Origin: JACJYM01 sp965230495
GTDB lineage: Bacteria > Bacteroidota > Bacteroidia > Chitinophagales > Saprospiraceae
DNA length: 64,000 bases
Reading direction: 5' to 3'
Assembly (NCBI GenBank): GCA_965230495.1
Contig: OZ246004.1
Location: 1,550,001 to 1,614,000, forward strand
Position 1 is the first letter of the stretch. Every line of letters begins with the position of its first letter. The notes below the pieces were generated by a model. That model was not told the DNA's origin. It made no database searches and saw nothing but the letters and a program-made list of their open reading frames with translations. Of this stretch, positions 35,279-45,000 are shown in pieces. Made by a program: the position numbers and the translations under genes.

Positions 35279-35890
35279 TTACATTTCTTCAACAACTTCT
35301 GTAGGTTGCTTATCTATTCTCAACAGGTAACCCAATGTTAAAACCACCTGCGAAAAATTGTTATGTTCTGGTTCCAGATCATCAAAATTACTTGAAAGAA
35401 AGAATTTATGCTGATATTTGATATCCGTATAGATACCAATCGCTTGTTCTATTCCATATCCTACATTAAATCCAATAGCATTGTAATTAAAATCAATAAT
35501 CCCTGCAAATTCTCCATTCACATAAGCATTGCCTGACACAGTGTTCCAACCAAAAGTAGGACCAACATAAAAATAGCCTCTATTGTAGTCATTGTTGATT
35601 GTATTAAATTGGATATTAAGGTTAGCATCCATATAATCTCCTTTGACCTGATATCCTAAATCATCTCTTCCTTTAGTTTGAAAGAAATATTGAAAATCCG
35701 GAGAAAGTTCAAACTTACTACTCAAAACATAGTGTCCTTTTAATTGTAATCCTACCCCTACCTTATATCCATCTAAATTATCTATTGCGGTATTGGTCCC
35801 GGTTGTAATTCCAAGACCAACTCCAAATTGAGCAGTTGATATAGATATTACTCCAAGAACAAGTAAAAAAGAAAGTATTATTGATTTCAT
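35279..35890 (-). CDS. outer-membrane beta-barrel protein
   Basis: This 203-residue protein has a signal peptide (VLGVISISTAQ) and alternating hydrophobic strands of a small outer-membrane barrel: FGVGLGITTGTNT, YKVGVGLQLKGHYVL, ELSPDFQYFFQTKG, GYFYVGPTFGWNT, AIGFNVGYGIEQAIGIYTDIKYQHKF, VVLTLGYLLRID. The tail (KQPTEVVEEM) extends beyond the last strand. It is conserved in style with OmpA-like/PorT-like small barrels of Bacteroidota. A -7-like TATATTTG box lies at 35915-35908 (minus). A broken copy of the same gene lies 1.3 kb away. Confidence 0.85.
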   Translation of the reverse strand: MKSIILSFLLVLGVISISTAQFGVGLGITTGTNTAIDNLDGYKVGVGLQLKGHYVLSSKFELSPDFQYFFQTKGRDDLGYQVKGDYMDANLNIQFNTINNDYNRGYFYVGPTFGWNTVSGNAYVNGEFAGIIDFNYNAIGFNVGYGIEQAIGIYTDIKYQHKFFLSSNFDDLEPEHNNFSQVVLTLGYLLRIDKQPTEVVEEM

Positions 35891-35907
35891 AAATGTTTAA
35901 GTTTTTA

Positions 35908-35915
35908 CAAATATA
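35908..35915 (-). promoter_or_regulatory. -7 promoter box (TAnnTTTG) for the barrel gene
   Basis: Minus-strand TATATTTG is a perfect -7 consensus match 18 nt upstream of the barrel ATG. It suggests the barrel gene is transcribed separately from the toxin cassette. Confidence 0.5.
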
Positions 35916-35977
35916 TAAACTTACCTCAAATAAATATATTCACTAATTTTTTTTTAGTTCTTGTGCTATAAAAAAAG

Positions 35978-36223
35978 TCACCATTCCAACTCTCCTTTTT
36001 CTCTTAAAGAGTATTGCAAAGTTGCTAAACCATAACCTAAATTAAAAATATGACTTGCATTGAAAGAGGTAACTCGAATCCTACAAAAGGGAACATCATC
36101 ATAAATAGTCTCAATAATCTCAAAATCAGTTCCATTCAATTTGTTATATGAGTCTATTCTTTGCTCCAAAACTGTTGGAAAAGTAACCATGACCTTGAAT
36201 ATTAAAATATCATTTAACTCCAT
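35978..36223 (-). CDS. small protein, candidate immunity protein for the upstream toxin
   Basis: This 81-residue protein starts MELNDILIFKVMVTFPTVLEQR and has no signal peptide or membrane segment. It resembles no family I know. Its start lies 14 nt inside the end of the Hint/deaminase toxin gene, so translation is coupled. In polymorphic toxin loci the small gene directly after the C-terminal toxin domain normally encodes the specific immunity protein, and a cytoplasmic location fits a toxin that modifies nucleic acid. That role is inferred from position only. Confidence 0.7.
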   Translation of the reverse strand: MELNDILIFKVMVTFPTVLEQRIDSYNKLNGTDFEIIETIYDDVPFCRIRVTSFNASHIFNLGYGLATLQYSLREKGELEW

Positions 36224-39200
36224 CTATTAGTATTATTTCAACATTAGGAAACATATCATTAAATTGCTTTATAACACCCTGACATGACTTACAATAAGGG
36301 TTTTCAGAAACTATTTTCACACTTCCCGTTACTCCTGAGTAAACATTTCCAGATTGTGCACCTAAATCATCGGCCAACTTGTTTAACATTCTATATTCTG
36401 AATCCGTTATTCGTTCCCATGAGCCAGTACTTCCCGGTGCTTCTATTGCATCAAAGATATGAATTTCGCCTTGTGCATCCTCAAGAGAAACACTCCTCCA
36501 CATTTTGCTATTATCAATAGTTACTCCAGTTACATTACCTTCAAGATAACCATAATTACCACCAGAAGGTACACCAGAACGATAATCTCTAATTTTATTT
36601 AGTGCGTCTTTTATTTCGTCGGCTGTAGCTATTCTACTTTTTGTCAGTGATTGACCTAAAACGTTATTATTTGATACATGCTTTAATGCATTGAGAAAAG
36701 GTTGCCTTCTACTCGTTTTTATAGTATTAACTATATTTTCTATTGCATTCAATGATCCAGGGTTAATCTTTTCAAAACCATCAATAGCTTTTAGGTTGTC
36801 AACAGTTTTAAACTTCCTTGGCAATGCAGAAATCGCTTTCCATGATTTAACCAACCCTTCACCCAATTCTAATGGAATTTCATCTAAATCATCCATTAAC
36901 TTATCAAAATCTGGATCACCACTATTCTTCATTTGTTTTAACTCCTGAAGTGCTGTTTTTGAAGGAAGTTCATCAGCTAACTCGTCAATTTGACTAGGAT
37001 TGTCCAAAAGCTTTTTTACATCAGCTTTCTTACAAGCGTTATGTACTACTATCCCCGATTTACCGACTAAGAAATTATGCAACTCCTTAATCTCAAGATT
37101 GTACATTGTTTCACTTCCCCCTTTTTTAGTTGAGCTTACCATCTTTGTAGTTCCAGACTTCGTCAGTACTTCTTCACCGATCTCCAACTCACCTACTAAC
37201 TTCCAATCACCAGCTGTAGTCGAATAAATCGGATGCTGATAGGTAACTCCTAATTGCTCACCATTATCAAAAGAGACATTATAAACCTGATTCGACTCGT
37301 GAGTGAACAAGGCTGTTACAGGTCGATAGTCATACTCATCAGTCTCGTCATCGTCTATTGGCTTTTTCTGAGGTATGATATGCTTGATGGAAGTGATCTT
37401 AAAAGGTCCACTTATTCCTTGCTCAGGCAGCCTCAATTCCACTACCACATTTACCCTATAGCCTTTTTCACTTATCCAATCATTATGTAACGCTAGCTTG
37501 GCCGTTGAGCCTCCATAAACTTCTTCAAAAACTACTGCATTCCAATTCTTATCATCAAGTTCGTATTTGTCCCTTTCTCTCTGCTCATCACTCGTGTAAG
37601 AGTCTTTATCTAAAAAGTAAGTTTCATCATCTCCTACGTTTGCCATTAATCCATAAGTAGAATTTACGGTTTCATGAGCCACTACGTAGTCTAGGAGTTG
37701 CACATCTTGGATAGGCACAGTAACAATTGGTATTGCTGCTGCGACGGCCACTGCTTTAGAAGAGTTTCTTAAGTTAAATTTATTAATTCCGCCTGCCAAT
37801 AACACCGGGGTGTCCTTAACAAAACATCCACCCCGTATTATCGAACATTTAGTCACTCGAGGTCCTTTTTTGCCAAGTTGGGTTAAAAATTTGCCCTGTA
37901 TGTTTCTGGTAAAGTCAAGAATATTGTCAACATTCTTCCAAACTTCAGTTAACCAATCCATTAACTTTACTCCTATTTTACTAATGTTTAAAACTGCTGT
38001 AGTTCCAGTAGTTAAAGCAGCCAGTACAATATCAAATGCTAAAACTCCGGATTGGTATCCAACAAAATCCGAGAGGCTGCCTACAAATTCTTTAGGTAAA
38101 TGTTGTCTTATTGCATCTACCAATAATTTGACAGATGTTTTCAGTTCATCATAATTCATTGAAGAAAAGTCTCCTAATACTTTTAAGATGACTTTATGGG
38201 CGTTATGTACTGATTCTCCCATGAATCTAGTATCTCCACTTATTAAAGTACGTAATACTTTTTTAGTTGTCTCGTGCTTAAATATCCGCACCAAACCTGC
38301 TCCAATAGTTGCTGGATTGGTTAAATAACTAACTACTATGGCATTCTCTGCCGAGATCAAACTTTCAAGAAAATTTGCTGAGTCCCAAAAGAACCTAATC
38401 GTTCCCAAAAGTCCATCTACCAATCCAGCCAAGAAAGCAGCTTCTGTACTTACGCTGAACCCAGTTAACCCAAGACCAACACTAGAAGGATCCTCCTTTA
38501 TACTTTGATAAATACAATTTTTACCCCATTCCCAAGAAATACTACAATTTTTACTTGGAAACGATTCTCCCTCACTTAGTGCATTTTTCGTTTTATTATA
38601 GTGCTCTTCATAACTAGCATTTAATTGTTCTTTACTTTCTTCCAGTGTCAAATTATTGTCTGATTTGACATACATGTATTTATCTTCTCCGTTCCTATTA
38701 TCTCCTTTATTGTTAGTCTTTAAGGATGGATCATCAATAATTGTTTCAAAGTCAAAATGAATCCACACTTTAATCTTACTGCCATCATTTTCAAATTGGT
38801 CAAAAACTGTGCTAATTCCGCCCGATGATTCCAGTTCCTTGCCAGTAAAGAAAATGGAATAGCTATAAGGATTTTGAGGATCAGATGAATTAAAAGCAGA
38901 TGCCAGTTCTACATCGTTAAAATGGTAGCCTTCCTTATTTACAACATTTATATTACCACCATTTATAACCACATCTTCTCCAGTTCTAAATACGTTGTTA
39001 ATCTCAGACAACTTATAGCGTGTAAACCCAGCTTCTTCCCAATTGTTATCAAGAGTTCCTCCATTTAATAGTAAGGCTAAATCCGTGTTAAATTGCAACA
39101 TCGCTTTTTCCTCCGCCACTACCATACTGCTGCCATTCTCTAGCTCTGAATTAATTAAATTCTCCATTCTTTCCCGGAGTGCCATAATATCTATAGAAGA

Positions 39201-39617
39201 CACATCATCAAATTGTCCTGTATCTGGCAACTTGAGATAAACTGCTGCAGTAGTAACATTTTCAGAATGTAGTGAGTTCTCTTCACTATACGATCTATAT
39301 TCCTTTACTATCGCTAAATGATGATTGTCATAATTAGTCTTCAAATCATCTTTTGCCATATTATGTGCATGAGGATAACCTAAACTCGCATCCACGTAGG
39401 CCAAGATGGGATATAAATCGTAACTCAGAATATTGAAATCCTTTCCATCATCTGTTACTATTTGATCAACTACTTGTTGTGAAGCCGTTTCTAAAGCCAC
39501 GGAAGGGTGATCTTCCAATTCTACATGATCAATTATTTTCTGATAAGGATTCGCTTGTCCATTCAAATCAATGCTCAATACCAGCATCAAAATGCTATAT
39601 AAGATTATCTTTTTCAT
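36210..39617 (-). CDS. secreted polymorphic toxin: Hint domain plus C-terminal deaminase-like domain
   Basis: This 1135-residue protein has a Sec signal (MLVLSIDLNGQ). Residues 25-380 are unfamiliar and beta-rich; 380-560 include hydrophobic stretches (GLTGFSVSTEAAFLAGLVDG; VLAFDIVLAALTTGTTAVL) as in toxin translocation regions. A Hint (hedgehog/intein) domain spans about 598-862: catalytic Cys598 in GGCFVKDTPVLLAGG, TYQH (Thr792, His795), and the closing VVHNAC with His859-Asn860. The C-terminal 150 residues look like a deaminase fold: TDSEYRMLNKLADDLG (Asp1072, Glu1074) and SENPYCKSCQGVIKQF (Cys1109, Cys1112), the zinc-site pattern (H/D/C)xE...PCxxC. The usual His is an Asp here. No T9SS sorting domain is present, so the secretion route after Sec is unknown. 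The immunity-like gene overlaps its end. Confidence 0.88.
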   Translation of the reverse strand: MKKIILYSILMLVLSIDLNGQANPYQKIIDHVELEDHPSVALETASQQVVDQIVTDDGKDFNILSYDLYPILAYVDASLGYPHAHNMAKDDLKTNYDNHHLAIVKEYRSYSEENSLHSENVTTAAVYLKLPDTGQFDDVSSIDIMALRERMENLINSELENGSSMVVAEEKAMLQFNTDLALLLNGGTLDNNWEEAGFTRYKLSEINNVFRTGEDVVINGGNINVVNKEGYHFNDVELASAFNSSDPQNPYSYSIFFTGKELESSGGISTVFDQFENDGSKIKVWIHFDFETIIDDPSLKTNNKGDNRNGEDKYMYVKSDNNLTLEESKEQLNASYEEHYNKTKNALSEGESFPSKNCSISWEWGKNCIYQSIKEDPSSVGLGLTGFSVSTEAAFLAGLVDGLLGTIRFFWDSANFLESLISAENAIVVSYLTNPATIGAGLVRIFKHETTKKVLRTLISGDTRFMGESVHNAHKVILKVLGDFSSMNYDELKTSVKLLVDAIRQHLPKEFVGSLSDFVGYQSGVLAFDIVLAALTTGTTAVLNISKIGVKLMDWLTEVWKNVDNILDFTRNIQGKFLTQLGKKGPRVTKCSIIRGGCFVKDTPVLLAGGINKFNLRNSSKAVAVAAAIPIVTVPIQDVQLLDYVVAHETVNSTYGLMANVGDDETYFLDKDSYTSDEQRERDKYELDDKNWNAVVFEEVYGGSTAKLALHNDWISEKGYRVNVVVELRLPEQGISGPFKITSIKHIIPQKKPIDDDETDEYDYRPVTALFTHESNQVYNVSFDNGEQLGVTYQHPIYSTTAGDWKLVGELEIGEEVLTKSGTTKMVSSTKKGGSETMYNLEIKELHNFLVGKSGIVVHNACKKADVKKLLDNPSQIDELADELPSKTALQELKQMKNSGDPDFDKLMDDLDEIPLELGEGLVKSWKAISALPRKFKTVDNLKAIDGFEKINPGSLNAIENIVNTIKTSRRQPFLNALKHVSNNNVLGQSLTKSRIATADEIKDALNKIRDYRSGVPSGGNYGYLEGNVTGVTIDNSKMWRSVSLEDAQGEIHIFDAIEAPGSTGSWERITDSEYRMLNKLADDLGAQSGNVYSGVTGSVKIVSENPYCKSCQGVIKQFNDMFPNVEIILIDGVK

Positions 39618-39652
39618 CCGTCTAAATTTATTTGTTATATGTGATCAATTGG

Positions 39653-42046
39653 TTAATTACTTGGAACAAACTTTACAGCTACAGGAGAAAATTTTGAGTT
39701 TGTACCGTCTCTATGTTCAGCCATTATTTTATAAAAATGCTTGTGACCAGGTCTTAATTTGTAGTCAGAAAATTTATACATGTCATTCGCTATGGCAAAA
39801 AACTGACCTTCAATTACTGCTATTTCTTTCATGTCACTCGGGCCGATAGCTCTATAAATATGAAAAAACACATCATCTTCTTCCGTGTAAGGCCAGTATA
39901 TATCCACACTACAATTTGAAGTATTCGCCTCATCATTAATCAATGCTAATTGTTCCTGTAAATATTGCATTAACAAATGCGGAGGTAAGGAATTAGCATA
40001 GTTGTATTGCTGTATGGTAAAAACATTTTGTTGTACCAGTTGCATCAACGTATTCGTCATATTTTGACTACTTGGATCCATATTGATTGATTGGATAGAT
40101 TGATTCAACATGTTCTGCTGATTGACTATCACTGTATTGACGTTGTTTATGCATGAAATAAGTGGTCGTAATTCTGGAATTTCACCTCTTGTCATACTTA
40201 CAAATGGAAATATTGATAAGATTTCACTTGAAGATACATTTCCAAAATGATCGTATGCCAGCAACCTGTAGTTATATTCTTGTATTTCTAATTCATAATT
40301 ATCCACGTAGTTGTATTTATTGGATGAAATGATCATCTTCTTATAGAACGAAGTGTCTTCAGGTGTAAATTCAAGAATAACCTCCCATAGATTAGATGCT
40401 TTCGGCTTTCTTTCTAATTTATGACTAGATACATCACCACTCTCACTGGGCTCCCATTCCAAATAAATTCCATCTCCTAGAGCAAATGCATTTGCCATTA
40501 ATGGATTAGAAGGACCGACATTATCAGGTCTTGCTAAGCCTATGATTTCACTATATTCTGAAAAATTACCTCTGGTATCACTTGCAACTAGTTTATAAAA
40601 AACGCTATCTGTTTCATTATTCAGACTTAGAACCTCTGAAAACTCTGAATTCTTAATCTCAAAAGAACCTGTTACTTCAGCAAATTTACCTTCTCTCAAG
40701 TTTGCTCTATATATTCTATAATTCTTAAAATCGAGTTCAAAATTGTCATCCCAATCTAAATAGATAGTTCCATCCACATTTGCAACTCCACTAAGGTTTT
40801 TAGGCACTTCTGGAGGTCCGGCATCCTTTAGCTGTACTAATATTGCATTACTTTTGTAGTAATTGCCATAGATATCAATCATCGTAACTATGTAATAATC
40901 TGCGATGCCAGCGAATTCTTGATGAAATGATCGTGTACTTGGAGATAACGGAGATGTATTTACCTGTGTCATTCCTTCAAGAGGATTGTCAGATTTGTAA
41001 ATATCAAAATGATCTATGTATTGTTCTTGAGAAGGATCAATTCCGCCCCACTCTATGGTTGCCGAGGTAAAGGTAACTGTATCAATTCCAACCAAAATAT
41101 TCAATTTCATTGGAGCAGGTTTCCCTTGAATCACTATCGTTTCCGAAGGCTCACTTAAAGTTCCAAAATGGCTAATTCCTCTAACTCTATAATGATAATC
41201 CTTGAAATTTTGTTCCAATGTATCCGTAAATACCGCAGTCGCCGACAACTGTTCAGAAGACTCATCTCCAGAAAAAGTAAAAGGAATGTCATTAACCGTT
41301 TCAAAATTAACTCCGTCTTCAGATTTTTCGACATTGTATGCATAATAATCATATGTAGGATCAACCTGCTTCCAAGATAAAACAGCTCCTAGATCTCCCC
41401 CCTCTGCATTAAATTCTCTCGGTGCATTGAGAACTTTCGATACACTAGCAATTGCTTGAGTAACATCTATGATTTCATTTCCGTTGCCATCATTAATGGA
41501 TAAAACATATTGATAGGTGTCGTTAATGTCCAAATTATTGTCCTCAAATGCCAACGCCATGTTTTTGGCTAGGTCCATGCTTCTATTTGCAATAAATAAT
41601 GTGAAAGCATATCTATTCTCTTTTGATTCTTCCAGCTCTATTGCTTCTGCCAAACCGCTACCCGTGACTTCTACATCAAACTCAGGATCATATAAAATAG
41701 CCTTAGCTGCCTGATGACCATCAATAGTGTTTAAGGGGTACAAGTCCCACTCAGCTTCTGCTTCAGGAAGCTTAAATTCCAATAAGTTCATTTTAGTAAG
41801 TAGTGCTTGATTATTGTTTAATGGAATTCCGTTATCCATTATTTTATACCGTGTCAAACTCACTCCGTTCTCCATAATCAATTCCCAAGTTTGATAATCA
41901 GAAGGATACCATTTTAGCATCACGGAATTACCCGTAGATTCAGAAATCAAAACAGCTTGTGATTGACTCCATGTATTGAAATACCCAAGCAACAATATGC
42001 AAATAGTAAGTTTCAGTTTGAAAAGAATGGATTTTATATATTTCAT
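39653..42046 (-). CDS. secreted multi-fibronectin type III protein of the toxin cassette
   Basis: This 797-residue protein has a Sec signal (ending FNTWSQ) and is built largely of fibronectin type III-like domains. Recognisable starts and strands: NSVMLKWYPSD (residue ~40), GAVLSWKQVDPTYDYYAYNVEKS (~230), SATIEWGGIDPSQEQYIDHFDIYKS (~330), GTIYLDWDDNFELDFKNYRIYRA (~425), DGIYLEWEPSESGDVSSHKLERK (~525), and VDIYWPYTEEDDVFFHIYRA near the C-terminus. A helical Gln/Asn-rich segment (residues about 640-700, NQQNMLNQSIQSINM) interrupts the last two. No sorting domain was seen. It sits between the 2414-residue protein and the toxin, on the same strand with small gaps, so the three are probably co-expressed. 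Confidence 0.85.
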   Translation of the reverse strand: MKYIKSILFKLKLTICILLLGYFNTWSQSQAVLISESTGNSVMLKWYPSDYQTWELIMENGVSLTRYKIMDNGIPLNNNQALLTKMNLLEFKLPEAEAEWDLYPLNTIDGHQAAKAILYDPEFDVEVTGSGLAEAIELEESKENRYAFTLFIANRSMDLAKNMALAFEDNNLDINDTYQYVLSINDGNGNEIIDVTQAIASVSKVLNAPREFNAEGGDLGAVLSWKQVDPTYDYYAYNVEKSEDGVNFETVNDIPFTFSGDESSEQLSATAVFTDTLEQNFKDYHYRVRGISHFGTLSEPSETIVIQGKPAPMKLNILVGIDTVTFTSATIEWGGIDPSQEQYIDHFDIYKSDNPLEGMTQVNTSPLSPSTRSFHQEFAGIADYYIVTMIDIYGNYYKSNAILVQLKDAGPPEVPKNLSGVANVDGTIYLDWDDNFELDFKNYRIYRANLREGKFAEVTGSFEIKNSEFSEVLSLNNETDSVFYKLVASDTRGNFSEYSEIIGLARPDNVGPSNPLMANAFALGDGIYLEWEPSESGDVSSHKLERKPKASNLWEVILEFTPEDTSFYKKMIISSNKYNYVDNYELEIQEYNYRLLAYDHFGNVSSSEILSIFPFVSMTRGEIPELRPLISCINNVNTVIVNQQNMLNQSIQSINMDPSSQNMTNTLMQLVQQNVFTIQQYNYANSLPPHLLMQYLQEQLALINDEANTSNCSVDIYWPYTEEDDVFFHIYRAIGPSDMKEIAVIEGQFFAIANDMYKFSDYKLRPGHKHFYKIMAEHRDGTNSKFSPVAVKFVPSN

Positions 42047-42079
42047 TTTAAATAATTTTAATGTTCTCTTGAATGATTA

Positions 42080-45000
42080 TTAATTAAGTCCCAATAATTG
42101 CTTTAAATATTGAATATTATTGAAGTATTCAACACCATCATTTGTTTCAACAAATCTTTGAAATATCAGTGCTTTCGGTAAGAATATTTCAGGATGTCCT
42201 GGCAATTTGTATTCGAACTCGAAATAAGAGCCTCTAATCGTTTGAAACTTATACTTGTTATTCTCAATAATATCAAAAAGTTCAACGCCTAAAACATCTA
42301 TTTTATCTTCTGTATGTTTAACAGGTTCCCAGATATTGATGAGCAAATCATTTACCTGATCATCAAATCGAGTTGTTGCATTACGTAAAGCACCAAAGTT
42401 AGATGCCCAAACCATTTTTTGGAACTGATAGTCTCGATTTCTCCAATTGCTTTCCTTAACCACCCCTGATGAAAACCCAGCAACAAGTTCTTGATAATCA
42501 AAACCTTCGACTTGAGATAGGTATATTTCATCCGCTCCAACATAATACCTATTCATTGGGTTGAAATCGGGATTTGGATAGAATTTTTTACTAAACAAAC
42601 TGTTTTCGAATTCATTTATCTGATTGTAATCCAATCCAATATGAAACTTTCCTAATTTTTTAGATCTCTCATAATAGTCAAAGGTTTCATCTATAAGAAT
42701 AGGAATAATGTTATAGTCATTTTTAATTTCATTATTATTCCTATTTTGATCATCTGACTTAGAAGTAATTCCTAAATTGAATTGATAATCTTGGAAAGCA
42801 TCTATGATTGCTGTTTCCTTTTCGTAGAGATCGTTGTAATTACTTACTCTGAAATATGAAGTATATAGAACCTTTCCGCTTCTTCCCACTTTTAACCCAG
42901 CAGGTTGGAATTGCTGATCTTGAATTTCTTGAGTTTTAAATATTTCAAGCTTGTAGAATTCTCCTAATTCAAAATTGGAAGGATTCATTAAAAAAGTCAA
43001 TTCCTTCTTATCAGGTGCATATTGTATTTCTGTTTCGAAACTGTTGTTATCGGGATCTGTAAAAATAGCTTTTAGTAAACTAAGATCTTCAAACAGGTAA
43101 TGTTGACCAGCTTTCATTTTAATATATCCAACGTTATACAGATTTCTATAGTAATTTGCCATTCCATTAATAGGATATGCAAAATCTACATTTGTTTCGG
43201 GAATATTCTCAAAACGATTGCCAGTATAAAGAACTACTTCCTTTTCCTGAGTTTCAAATTCTTGCCCATTTTTGAAAATTATTATTCTTGATTTTACAAT
43301 TACGGAGTCGTTAGCTGGAAGTAAATTATCTGGAAAGTATTGAACGCTACGAAAATCTTCAACATCATATTTTTCAACACAATAAAGTTTTGATTCTCCC
43401 CAATAAACCCCTGAATAATCATGATCGTACTCAAACGTATAAGTCTTGTAACCATCAAAGCCTTGAATACCATACTCTTTGTTTAAAGGAATGGAGAAAT
43501 TTACTATGGGTAACATATCTGTATTAACTATATTACCATTTCCCGGATTGAAATAATCAATTAAATCCACTGTAAACTCTTCTCCCTCTTCATATACTGG
43601 AATACATTTTTCACCTAGTACAACAGTTGGTCTAACATTAATGTCTGGCACCACTGGCAATTCTACTTTTAAATGAATTTTCCCATAGATATAAGTAGGC
43701 TTCATAGCCGCAATCTGCAATATAGACTTAGAAGTAACACCAACAATCGTCCATCCTGCAACTTTGGCTCGTGCTTGAATTAATGACCATAGTTGCCCTT
43801 GAGCGTAGTAGCCATTTATACCAATTTCTTTAGTACTGCCATCATCTTGTAAGCATTGAACATCTTCATATTTTCTAATCATCATATCAAACCCTGAAGC
43901 AATTCTAGCAAATAAGCCAGATTTTAGTACCTCGAAATCCATTTTGAAATCAAAAGATGCACCAAAAGCAAAACCTAGACCAGATGATCTTACATTCTCA
44001 TCAATTCTTATATCTCTCCCCATATCTTTCATATAGTCAGGTAGCCCAGGAAACGGTGGTACCTTAGTCCCGATATCCAAATAAGCACTCAAATCAGCAG
44101 AAACTATGCCAAGATTTAGTTTAATCTCGCATCTTTGATTCTGTTCAGGTCGTCCTACGTATAAATAAAAATCAGGGTTCCCAATATATAGTTCAGCCCA
44201 AACCAACTCCTTATTATCACCTCCTCCGTATAGAACTGGAGTGTCTAAATAAACAGCCAACTTTCCGTGTAAAAAAGGAGGTCTTTGAAAGTTTACTTGA
44301 GTGAATACCCAAGCATAAAGGGATTCATCAAGGTTTAAATTTGGTAAAGAATCAATGTTAGTATATTTGTTAATATCTATTCCAGAAACCTGACTAAGTT
44401 TATCGGAAACATCGGTTACGGTTTGAACAAAATTCGATGTAAATGGTGAATCTCCAGCAGTTACACCTTTTAATAGTACACCTGTCGCTCGAAGTTCTAT
44501 GTTATCTAATGCACCTTTTTTGTCAAAAGCCACAGCAAGCTCTCCTGTTCCAGTCACAAGACCACTCTTGATTGAATAACCAACAATTGCTTTAATAATC
44601 CATCCGATATTGTCTGAGGGAGTATATTGCCAGCCTGTCACTGTAGTGCCAACCGGATAGCTAAGGTAATTGCTCGCATCAAACCCGACAATAGGAGGAC
44701 TTGTTGGAAGACCTTGGACTCGTTCCATATTTTTCGATAATCCTAATCCAACTCCAGTTATCATGAATGGAGCAGCTTTCGCTTTTGATTTCATAGGTAT
44801 ATCAACTAAGGCATCCAAGAAAAAGTATTTGTCGCCATCTTCAGGTTTTCCAAATTGACCAGCAACAGATATCCCACTGCCATCATCTTCAATACCAAAA
44901 GTTCCAAATTTCACGTTCAATCCTCCTCTAAACCCAGATCCATAAACAGGATCATCAAACCATTGTAAACATCCCTCAATATCTGCAACTTCCTTAATTT

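Noticed and set aside
36210..36400. T9SS sorting domain at the toxin end
   Set aside because: The C-terminus is the deaminase-like domain; no PNP or GxYxL pattern is present.
37810..38154. Antisense frames within the large toxin and giant protein genes
   Set aside because: Shadows of the real coding strand, without signal peptides, domains or independent context.
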